Assembly (NCBI RefSeq): GCF_026619435.1
Contig: NZ_JAOVZQ010000001.1
Span: 1,743,501 to 1,807,500 of the forward strand
Source of the DNA: Hoeflea ulvae
GTDB lineage: Bacteria > Pseudomonadota > Alphaproteobacteria > Rhizobiales > Rhizobiaceae
DNA: 64,000 nt
Direction of reading: 5' to 3'
Shown here in pieces: positions 9,566 to 16,671 of this stretch. A program made the position numbers and the translations under genes. The number at the start of each line of letters is the position of its first letter. Position 1 is the stretch's first letter. The notes beneath the pieces were generated by a model. It saw nothing but the letters and a program-made list of their open reading frames with translations. It did no database searches and was not told the DNA's origin.

Positions 9566-10347
9566 TGCAGTCGCAAGCAAGACGCTGGAACGAACCGCAC
9601 CGCTTGGTGCTGCTGGCAATCGCCGTTGCCATCATCCTGTTTGCGGCCTTCAACATGCGCTGGGACTGGCTGCCACGCTATTCCGGCAAACTGGTCACCG
9701 GCGTCGGAACCACGCTGTGGCTGTTGTTCCTGACTTCGGTTCTGGGTTTTCTGCTGGCGGTGCCCTTGGGGCTGGCCCAGGCGGCAGGCCCTGTCTGGCT
9801 GTCCGGACCGGCGCGCGCCTTCTGCACTGTGATCCGCGGCACGCCGCTGCTTCTGCAATTGTGGCTGCTCTATTACGGGCTCGGCTCGCTGTTTGCCTAT
9901 TGGCCGGAGATCCGCCAGTCCTGGGTCTGGCCCTATCTCCGATCCGCCTGGCCCTATGGCGTGCTTGCTCTCACCATGTCCTTCGCAGGCTATGAGGGCG
10001 AGGTGATGCGCGGGGCCTTTGCCGGGGTGCCCAAGGGCGAACTCGAGGCTGGTCGCGCCTATGGCATGTCGCCCTTGACCGTGTTCCGCCGCATCTGGCT
10101 GCCGCGCGCCATTCACCGGGCGCTGCCGACACTCGCAGGCGAGACCGTGCTGCAGCTCAAGGCCACGCCGCTGGTCGCCACCATCACCGTGGTCGATGTC
10201 TACGCCATCATCTCGCGTGTCCGGCAGGACACCTATCTCACCTATGAGCCGCTGCTGCTGCTGGCGCTGATCTACATGATCCTGACCGGGGTTCTGGTGC
10301 TCGCCTTCCGCTGGCTGGAAGCCCGGGTGCCGGTCAAGAATATCTGA
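9565..10347 (+). CDS. Amino acid ABC transporter permease (HisM/ArtM type)
   Basis: 260 residues, second permease of the pair. EAA loop ELEAGRAYGMSPLTVFRRIWLP is followed by ATPLVATITVVDVYAIISRVRQDTY, typical of the HisM subfamily. It overlaps the previous permease by one base and ends 11 bp before the convergent AraC-type regulator. It completes an ATPase, binding protein and two-permease importer. Confidence 0.93.
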   Translation: MQSQARRWNEPHRLVLLAIAVAIILFAAFNMRWDWLPRYSGKLVTGVGTTLWLLFLTSVLGFLLAVPLGLAQAAGPVWLSGPARAFCTVIRGTPLLLQLWLLYYGLGSLFAYWPEIRQSWVWPYLRSAWPYGVLALTMSFAGYEGEVMRGAFAGVPKGELEAGRAYGMSPLTVFRRIWLPRAIHRALPTLAGETVLQLKATPLVATITVVDVYAIISRVRQDTYLTYEPLLLLALIYMILTGVLVLAFRWLEARVPVKNI

Positions 10348-10358
10348 AGAGGCATGCC

Positions 10359-11351
10359 TCATCCAGTCTCGGAGCGGGTCTTGCGGTAGAGCGACGGCGC
10401 GACGCCGAATTGCCGGCTGAAGGCGCGCGAGAATGCCGGGGCGGAGGAAAACCCGGTCCTGGAGGCGATGTCGGTCATGGTCAGCCGCGTGTCATTGACC
10501 AGCCGCCGCGCCGCGGCAAGCCGCAAAGAAAGGAAATAGGCTCCCGGCGTCTCCCCCAGCTGCCGGGCAAACAACTGCTCCAGGCCGCGCGCGGACATCG
10601 ACACCCGCTTGGCAATGGCGGCGATGCTGACCGGCGCATCGATATGGGTTTCCATGATCCGGATCGCGCGCACCAGCCGCGGATCATGGTTGGTGTCGCC
10701 CAGGGTGACATTGACCTGCGCATCGCCGGCGGCGCGCAAATCGTCGTGAACAAAGCTGCTCGCCACATCAAGTGCTGCCGGATGCCCGAGCACCTGCCGC
10801 ACCAGATCCACCATCAGGTCAAAGGTCGGCGAGGCGCCCGATGTTGTGATGAAACGTCCGTCAATCACATAGCGGTCGGGACGAAGATCGACATGGGGGA
10901 AGGCGGTGGCGAATTCCTCGAAATCCTCCCAATGGGTTGCCGCGCGATGCTCGTCGAGCAGCCCGGCGCGCGCCAGCAGCCAGGCGCCCGATTCAATGCC
11001 GATGACGATGGTTGCGTGCCGTGCCGCCCGGTAGATATGGGCCGTCAGCCTGCGGTCGGTCATTTGTGCCGCGCCGAAGCCGGCGAGGACCGCAAGCACG
11101 TCACAGCGCGTCGTGGCGTCATGCCTGGCGGAAACCGGCCAGGCGATTCCCGACGAGGTCACCGGCGCCTTGCCGTCAACTGACACGAAGCGCCAGTTGA
11201 ACACCGTCCGGCCCGATTGCCTGTTGGCGGCCCTGAGCGGTTCGACGGCGCTTGACGCGGTCAGCAGCGAACAGCCCGGCACGATCAGCAGATCGACTGT
11301 AATTGGCCGGTGCAGATCCGATAAGCCGGCAAGCGCTTTGCTTTGTGTCAT
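10359..11351 (-). CDS. GlxA-type AraC family regulator with DJ-1/PfpI domain, CdhR-like
   Basis: About 330 residues from MTQSKALAGLSDLHRP; the frame is open 20 codons further but the GAAGTAAAC leader favours this start. Residues 1-190 form a DJ-1/PfpI (GATase1-like) sensing domain, with IGIESGAWLLA where the nucleophile elbow would be, lacking the Cys of active amidases. Residues 230-330 hold two AraC HTH motifs. Pseudomonas CdhR, GbdR and ArgR share this architecture. It is divergent from the BKACE/carnitine operon with a 77-bp gap, so a carnitine regulator (CdhR-like) is most likely; control of the ABC transporter is the alternative. Confidence 0.82.
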   Translation of the reverse strand: MTQSKALAGLSDLHRPITVDLLIVPGCSLLTASSAVEPLRAANRQSGRTVFNWRFVSVDGKAPVTSSGIAWPVSARHDATTRCDVLAVLAGFGAAQMTDRRLTAHIYRAARHATIVIGIESGAWLLARAGLLDEHRAATHWEDFEEFATAFPHVDLRPDRYVIDGRFITTSGASPTFDLMVDLVRQVLGHPAALDVASSFVHDDLRAAGDAQVNVTLGDTNHDPRLVRAIRIMETHIDAPVSIAAIAKRVSMSARGLEQLFARQLGETPGAYFLSLRLAAARRLVNDTRLTMTDIASRTGFSSAPAFSRAFSRQFGVAPSLYRKTRSETG

Positions 11352-11428
11352 GTTTACTTCGTAAATTGGAATACGTGCGCCCGCAAGCCAGTCATCATTG
11401 CAAGACACCAAAGAGGAGGATCGACCGC

Positions 11429-12346
11429 ATGCCCCTGACCATGAATCGCGAGGTTTTCATCACCTGCGCCGTCACCGGATCCGGCGCCACCCAGGACCGC
11501 AGCCCGCATGTGCCGCGCTCGCCCAAGCAGATCGCCGAGTCTGCCATTGACGCCGCCAAGGCCGGTGCTGCTATCGTTCATTGCCATGTTCGCGATCCCG
11601 AGACCGGCAGCCCGCGCCGCGATGTGGCGCTTTACCGCGAAGTCACCGAACGCATCCGCGAGGCCGAAGTCGATGTGGTGCTCAACCTGACCGCAGGCAT
11701 GGGCGGCGACATCACCTTCGGGCCGACAGAAAGGCCGCTGCCGCTCAACCCTGCGGGCACCGACATGGTTGGTGCATCCGAGCGGATGAAGCACATTCTC
11801 GAATGCCTGCCCGAAATGTGCACGCTTGATTGCGGCACCATGAATTTCGCCGAGGCCGATTACGTCATGACCAACACCCCTGGCATGCTGCGTGCCATGG
11901 GCGGCATGATGACCCAGCTTGGCGTCAAGCCGGAGATCGAGGCCTTCGACACCGGCCATCTCTGGTTTGCAAAGGAACTGGTCAAGGAAGGCGTGCTCGC
12001 ACCCGACGCGTTGGTGCAGCTGTGCATGGGCGTTCCCCGGGGCGCACCCGACGACCTCAACACCTTCATGGCGATGGTCAACAACGTACCTGACGACTGG
12101 AACTGGTCGGCCTTCGCGCTGGGCCGCAACCAGATGGCCTATGTCGCAGCCTCCGTGCTGGCCGGAGGCAATGTCCGCGTTGGTCTTGAAGACAATCTCT
12201 GGCTCGGCAAGGGACAACTTGCCACCAATGCACAGCTGGTCGAGCGTGCTGCGACAATCGTCGAGAATATGGGCGCCCGGGTCATCGGCCCGCAGGCGGT
12301 GCGTGAGCGTCTCAATCTCACCAAGCGGGCGCCGGCATCGGCATAG
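11429..12346 (+). CDS. BKACE-family 3-keto acid cleavage enzyme, probable 3-dehydrocarnitine:acetyl-CoA trimethylamine-acyltransferase
   Basis: 305 residues from MPLTMNREVFITCAVTGSG, with a perfect AAGAGGAGGA ribosome site; the frame is open upstream but without signal. DUF849/BKACE features: IVHCHVRDP with Zn-binding HxH, GPTERPLPLNPAGTDMV, and the C-terminal GGNVRVGLEDNLWL. BKACE enzymes transfer an acyl unit between a beta-keto acid and acetyl-CoA. In carnitine degradation the reaction is 3-dehydrocarnitine + acetyl-CoA to betainyl-CoA + acetoacetate (CdhC role). That substrate is supported by the carnitine dehydrogenase/thioesterase two genes downstream. Confidence 0.88.
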   Translation: MPLTMNREVFITCAVTGSGATQDRSPHVPRSPKQIAESAIDAAKAGAAIVHCHVRDPETGSPRRDVALYREVTERIREAEVDVVLNLTAGMGGDITFGPTERPLPLNPAGTDMVGASERMKHILECLPEMCTLDCGTMNFAEADYVMTNTPGMLRAMGGMMTQLGVKPEIEAFDTGHLWFAKELVKEGVLAPDALVQLCMGVPRGAPDDLNTFMAMVNNVPDDWNWSAFALGRNQMAYVAASVLAGGNVRVGLEDNLWLGKGQLATNAQLVERAATIVENMGARVIGPQAVRERLNLTKRAPASA

Positions 12347-12366
12347 TCTCTAAGGGGGAGGGTGAC

Positions 12367-12987
12367 ATGGAGAAGGTCAAGTTTACCGCGATGAAGGATG
12401 GCGACCGGGAGGACTATGAGTTCCTCATCGGGCATGAAATCGACTATGCCGCCAAGACCGGCGAGCGGCTTCTGGCAGCGATGGTTGATCTCGACAAGAG
12501 CCTGTCGGGCTACCAGGTCACGCGGCTGGGACATTCGTTGCAGGCCGCCACGCGCGCCTGGCGCGATGGCGCTGATACCGATTGGGTGGTCTCGGCCCTG
12601 CTGCATGACATCGGCGATATCTACGCGCCCTACAATCACGATGAGTATGCAGCCACTATCCTGAAACCCTTCGTGCGCGAGCAATGCGCCTGGGTGGTCG
12701 AAAAGCACGGCGACTTCCAGAAACTCTATTATGCCCACCATGTCGGCGGTAATCCGCATTCGCGCGATGCCTACAAGGGCCATGCCTATTACGATGATTG
12801 CGCCACTTTCTGCGAACGTTGGGATCAGAACAGTTTCGACCCCGACTATCCGCATGAAGGCATCGAGTTCTTCCGCGATCAGGTCGAGCAGGTCTTTGCC
12901 CGCAAAGCCTACGATCCCGCGGTGATCCGCGCCGGCGAGCGCGTTGAACTGACCGATCCAACAATTGCCAAAGAGCGAAACACATGA
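12367..12987 (+). CDS. HD-domain protein, possible mixed-valent diiron oxygenase (PhnZ/TmpB-like)
   Basis: 206 residues. HD-superfamily metal residues are visible: H56 in RLGHSLQA, the HD pair H80-D81 in ALLHDIGD, then H114, H124/H125 and a late D153 in ERWDQ. H56 to H80 spacing (24) matches that of PhnZ. Homologues of this size include PhnZ and TmpB, which oxidatively cleave hydroxyphosphonates; TmpB makes glycine betaine from a trimethylammonio compound. Strong AAGGGGGAGGG ribosome site; ATGA overlap with the dehydrogenase gene. It could be a quaternary-ammonium oxygenase or a simple phosphohydrolase; its reaction here is unknown. Confidence 0.7.
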   Translation: MEKVKFTAMKDGDREDYEFLIGHEIDYAAKTGERLLAAMVDLDKSLSGYQVTRLGHSLQAATRAWRDGADTDWVVSALLHDIGDIYAPYNHDEYAATILKPFVREQCAWVVEKHGDFQKLYYAHHVGGNPHSRDAYKGHAYYDDCATFCERWDQNSFDPDYPHEGIEFFRDQVEQVFARKAYDPAVIRAGERVELTDPTIAKERNT

Positions 12988-14417
12988 GCAATCCTATGAA
13001 AGCCGCCATCATCGGTGGTGGTGTCATCGGCGGCGGCTGGGCCGCGCGCTTTCTTCTCAACGGCTGGGACGTGATCGTCTCCGATCCCGATCCGGAGGCC
13101 GAGCGCAAGGTCGGTGAAGTGCTTGCCAATGCGCGGCGATCCTTGCCCGCGCTGTCGGATGTGACCGTCCCTAAAGAAGGCAAGCTGAGCTTTGCCACAT
13201 CGCTTGCAGAAGCTGTGGCAGACGCCGACTGGATCCAGGAAAGCGCACCCGAACGCCTCGACATTAAGCACGCCGTGTTTGCCGAAATCCAGGCCCATTG
13301 CCGCGAGGATGCGCTGATCGGCTCGTCCACCTCCGGCTTCAAGCCGTCCGAACTGCAGCAGGGCGCAGCCAGGCCGGAACAGATCTTCGTCGCCCATCCT
13401 TTCAACCCGGTCTATCTGCTGCCGGTGATCGAGCTTGTCGGAGTTCAGGAAACTGTCGAGCGCGCCAAAGAGGTGCTCGAAAACATCGGCATGAAGCCGC
13501 TGATCGTGCGCAAGGAAATCGACGCCCACATAGCCGACCGGTTCCTCGAAGCCGTCTGGCGCGAGGCGCTGTGGCTGATCAAGGACGGCGTCGCCACCAC
13601 CCAGGAAATCGACGATGTCATCCGCTATGGCTTCGGCATGCGCTGGGCGCAGATGGGCCTGTTCGAGACCTACCGCATCGCTGGCGGTGAGGCGGGCATG
13701 CGCCATTTCATCGCCCAGTTCGGCCCGTGCCTCTCCTGGCCCTGGACCAAGCTGATGGATGTGCCGGAGCTGACCGAAGAACTCACCAACATGATCGCCG
13801 ATCAGTCGGACGCGCAGTCAGGCATGCATTCGATCCGTGAACTTGAGCGCATCCGCGACGACAATCTGGTCGCCATGATGCGGGCGCTCAAGGGCCGCAA
13901 CTGGGGTGCCGGCGAACTGCTCAACCAGCAGGACGCGCGCATCAAGCCGTCGCTGCCAACCGACGTCGATGCGCCGTTCACCACCTTGGAGCGTGTCATT
14001 CCGATCGACTGGATGGATTACAACGGCCACATGAACGAAAGCCGTTACGGCCAGGTGTTTTCCGATGCCGGAGACGTGGTCATGCAGATGGTCGGCGCTG
14101 ATCCCGACTACATCGCAGGCGGCCTGTCCTATTTCACCGTCTCCAACGAGATCGGCTATCTGAGCGAGACCCATCTGGGCGATGTCATCCACGTCCGCAC
14201 CCAGGTGCTCGAGGCCCGTGGCAAGAAGCTGCGGCTCTATCACGAGATGATGCGGACCGCTGATGGCGAATTGCTGGCGACCTGCAATCAGCTTCTGCTC
14301 CATGTCTCGCTCGAAACCCGCCGCACTTGCGAGCCCGAAGGCGAGGTTCTGACCAGGATCACTGCGCTCGGCGAAGCCCAGTCGAAATTACCAAAACCTG
14401 CCAGCATGCGGGACTAG
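12984..14417 (+). CDS. lcdH: Carnitine 3-dehydrogenase fused to betainyl-CoA thioesterase
   Basis: 477 residues with two domains. Residues 1-315 are a 3-hydroxyacyl-CoA dehydrogenase-type fold with NAD-binding GGGVIGGGWAARF and AHPFNPVYLLPVIELVG. Residues 330-477 are a hotdog thioesterase with IDWMDYNGHMNESRYGQ. The dehydrogenase oxidises L-carnitine to 3-dehydrocarnitine; the thioesterase should release glycine betaine from betainyl-CoA made by the BKACE enzyme. The first and third steps of the pathway are therefore on one polypeptide, an arrangement known from Sinorhizobium. The gene overlaps the HD-protein gene by 4 bp. Confidence 0.9.
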   Translation: MSNPMKAAIIGGGVIGGGWAARFLLNGWDVIVSDPDPEAERKVGEVLANARRSLPALSDVTVPKEGKLSFATSLAEAVADADWIQESAPERLDIKHAVFAEIQAHCREDALIGSSTSGFKPSELQQGAARPEQIFVAHPFNPVYLLPVIELVGVQETVERAKEVLENIGMKPLIVRKEIDAHIADRFLEAVWREALWLIKDGVATTQEIDDVIRYGFGMRWAQMGLFETYRIAGGEAGMRHFIAQFGPCLSWPWTKLMDVPELTEELTNMIADQSDAQSGMHSIRELERIRDDNLVAMMRALKGRNWGAGELLNQQDARIKPSLPTDVDAPFTTLERVIPIDWMDYNGHMNESRYGQVFSDAGDVVMQMVGADPDYIAGGLSYFTVSNEIGYLSETHLGDVIHVRTQVLEARGKKLRLYHEMMRTADGELLATCNQLLLHVSLETRRTCEPEGEVLTRITALGEAQSKLPKPASMRD

Positions 14418-14420
14418 AGA

Positions 14421-15182
14421 ATGGGCAAGCGGGTTCTCATCACCGGCGGCGGATCTGGCATCGGCAAGGCCATGGCCGAGACTTTTGCTGCTGACGGCGC
14501 GCGGGTGCTTGTGACAGACATGGATCAGGTTGCTCTGGACGGTTGCCCCGGCAGCTGGCTGAAGATGACGGGCGACGCCAGCGATCCTGAGCACATGCGG
14601 GCGGTGTTCGCGCGCATCTCAGACGAGTGGGGCGGCATCGACGTGGTCTGCTCCAATGCCGGTATTGCCGGTCCGACGGCTCTGGTCGAGGATGTGGATA
14701 TCGAGGATTTCCGCCGCTGCATCGCTGTCAATCTGGAAGGCGCGTTTCTGGCCGCCAAATATGCAGCGCCGATGATGAAGGCGCAGAAATCCGGTGTGAT
14801 CCTGATCACGTCTTCCAATGCGGGCATCAACGGATTTCCCAACCGGTCACCTTATGCATCGGCAAAATGGGCGGAGATCGGACTAATGAAGACCCTTGCC
14901 ATGGAACTCGGTCCCTACGGCATCCGCGCCAATGCGATCGCGCCGGGATGCGTTGAAGGCCCGCGCATTGACGGCGTGATCGAACGCGAGGCCGGGGCCA
15001 AGGGCACGACGCCGGAATTGATCCGGGCGGGCTACGAGGCGGGCGTCTCGATGCGCTCCTTCGTCACGGCCCAGGACGTTGCCAACATGGCCGTCTTTCT
15101 TGCGTCAGAGGGCGCGCGGCTGGTCTCCGGCCAGGTGATCCCGGTTGACGGCCATACTGAAAACCCCGACCCGAAGGTATAA
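14421..15182 (+). CDS. SDR family NAD(P) oxidoreductase
   Basis: 253 residues, classical SDR. Cofactor motif TGGGSGIGKAMAE, NAG in CSNAGIAGP, catalytic Ser in ITSSNAGI and catalytic YASAK. It starts 4 bp after the fusion-dehydrogenase stop and lies 4 bp before the acyl-CoA dehydrogenase gene, so it is part of the carnitine operon. A plausible role is oxidation of a stereoisomer (for example D-carnitine) or of 3-hydroxybutyrate-type intermediates; the substrate is not set by sequence. Confidence 0.85.
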   Translation: MGKRVLITGGGSGIGKAMAETFAADGARVLVTDMDQVALDGCPGSWLKMTGDASDPEHMRAVFARISDEWGGIDVVCSNAGIAGPTALVEDVDIEDFRRCIAVNLEGAFLAAKYAAPMMKAQKSGVILITSSNAGINGFPNRSPYASAKWAEIGLMKTLAMELGPYGIRANAIAPGCVEGPRIDGVIEREAGAKGTTPELIRAGYEAGVSMRSFVTAQDVANMAVFLASEGARLVSGQVIPVDGHTENPDPKV

Positions 15183-15186
15183 GCAC

Positions 15187-16351
15187 ATGGATTTCGGACT
15201 GACCCAGGAACAGGAGATGATCGTCGAGACCACGCGGGCCTTCGTCGAGAATGAACTCTATCCGCACGAGGCCGAGGTTGAACGCACAGGCCATCTGGAT
15301 ATGGATCTTGTCCGCGAGATCCAGCAAAAGGCGATCGCCGCAGGCCTCTACGCCGCCAACATCCCCGAAGAGTTCGGTGGTGCCGGCCTCGATACACCAA
15401 CCTGGCTGCTTTACGAGAAGGAACTGGGCCGCGCGAATTACGCGCTGCACTGGACCTGCGTCGCACGCCCCTCCAACATCCTCTGCGCCGGAACACCTGA
15501 TCAGCGCGCCAGATATCTCGATCCCTGCGTGCGCGGCGAGAAATGGGACTGCCTGGCCATGACCGAGCCCGGTGCCGGCTCCGATCTGCGCGGCATGAAG
15601 GCCAGCGCCAAACAGGACGGGTCGGACTGGGTGCTCAACGGCACCAAGCACTTCATCTCCCATGCCGATATCGCCGATTTCACCATCGCCTTCATGGCCA
15701 CCGGTGAGGAGGACACCCCGCGCGGCAAGAAGAAGCTGATCACCGCTTTCTTCGTTGACAAGGACACGCCGGGCTACGCGGTTCGCGACGGCTACCGCAA
15801 TGTTTCGCATCGCGGTTACACCAATGCCGTCCTCGAATTCGACAATTGCCGCATCCCGGCGGAAAACGTGCTCGGCGAAGTTCACAAGGGCTTCGAGGTC
15901 GCCAACACCTGGCTGGGTGCGACCCGGCTGCAAGTCGGCGCGACATGCCTTGGCCGCGCCGATCGCGCTTTCCAGCATTCGGTCGAGTGGGCTGCGACAC
16001 GCGAGCAGTTTGGCCAGCCGATCGGCAAGTTCCAGTGGCGTTTCGTTCAAGCTCGCCGACATGGCGATGGAAATGAAGGCCGCCGAGCTGATGATCATGG
16101 AAGCCGGCTGGAAATTCGACCAGGGCACGGCGTCCGACGCCGACATGGCCATGGCCAAGCTCAAGGCCACCGAAATGCTGGCCATGGTCGCCGACGAGGC
16201 AATCCAGATCCATGGCGGCATGGGGCTGATGGACGAGCTGCCACTCGAGCGCATCTGGCGCGACGCCCGCATTGAGCGCATCTGGGAAGGCACATCCGAG
16301 ATCCAGCGCCACATTATTTCGCGCTCGCTCCTGCGTCCGTTCGGAGCCTAG
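15187..16351 (+). pseudogene. Acyl-CoA dehydrogenase with +1 frameshift (CaiA/BbcA-like)
   Basis: Starts MDFGLTQEQEMIVETTR and reads as a normal acyl-CoA dehydrogenase through EQFGQPIGKFQ (about residue 283). It then loses frame: one extra T at 16036 turns the expected CAG-GGC-GTT-TCG-TTC into CAG-TGG-CGT. The continuation VSFKLADMAMEMKAAELM through QIHGGMGLMDELP to LLRPFGA is intact in the +2-shifted frame up to 16351. Correcting the T restores about 388 residues, the usual length. Role would be gamma-butyrobetainyl-CoA or crotonobetainyl-CoA redox. It may be a recent pseudogene or a sequencing/assembly error; no other damage is seen. Confidence 0.88.
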
Positions 16352-16383
16352 CCAATCATGCAAAACAATGGAGTGCCACAGGC

Positions 16384-16671
16384 ATGAAACCGTCGATCAC
16401 CATCACCTATTGCCGCCAGTGCAACTGGATGCTGCGCGCCGGCTGGATGGCCCAGGAACTGCTCTCGACCTTCTCCGAAGAGCTGGGCTCGGTCACGCTC
16501 GTGCCCGGCACCGGCGGCATTTTCACCATCGAAGTTGACGGTGAGCTGATCTGGGAGCGCAAGCGCGATGGCGGCTTTCCCGATGTCAAGGCGCTCAAGG
16601 GCCGGGTGCGTGACCGGATCGATCCCGAGCGCGATCTCGGCCATGTCGAGCCATCAAAGATCGACGAATGA
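16384..16671 (+). CDS. SelT/SelW/SelH family (Rdx) thioredoxin-like protein
   Basis: 95 residues. The N-terminal strand is followed by a C10-x-x-C13 motif (TYCRQCNW), then LLSTFSEELGSVTLVPGTGGIF and IWERKRDGGFPDVKALK, the Rdx family pattern. Cys replaces the selenocysteine of eukaryotic SelW/SelT. Cytosolic, no signal peptide. Its stop overlaps the start of the ligase gene (ATGA), so it is embedded in the carnitine operon. The bacterial function is not established; redox protection of a neighbouring enzyme is speculation. Confidence 0.85.
   Translation: MKPSITITYCRQCNWMLRAGWMAQELLSTFSEELGSVTLVPGTGGIFTIEVDGELIWERKRDGGFPDVKALKGRVRDRIDPERDLGHVEPSKIDE

Noticed and set aside
10359..11351. Assignment of the GlxA-type regulator as an arginine ArgR-type activator of the ABC transporter
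   Set aside because: It converges on the transporter and is divergent from the BKACE gene, so a CdhR-like role is more likely; the alternative is noted in the feature.
16036..16036. Programmed frameshift in the acyl-CoA dehydrogenase
   Set aside because: No slippery heptamer, stop codon or stimulatory structure at the site, and the family is not known to use recoding.
15064..16314. 416-codon minus-strand frame across the SDR and acyl-CoA dehydrogenase genes
   Set aside because: Lies opposite conserved plus-strand enzymes and has no recognisable motif.
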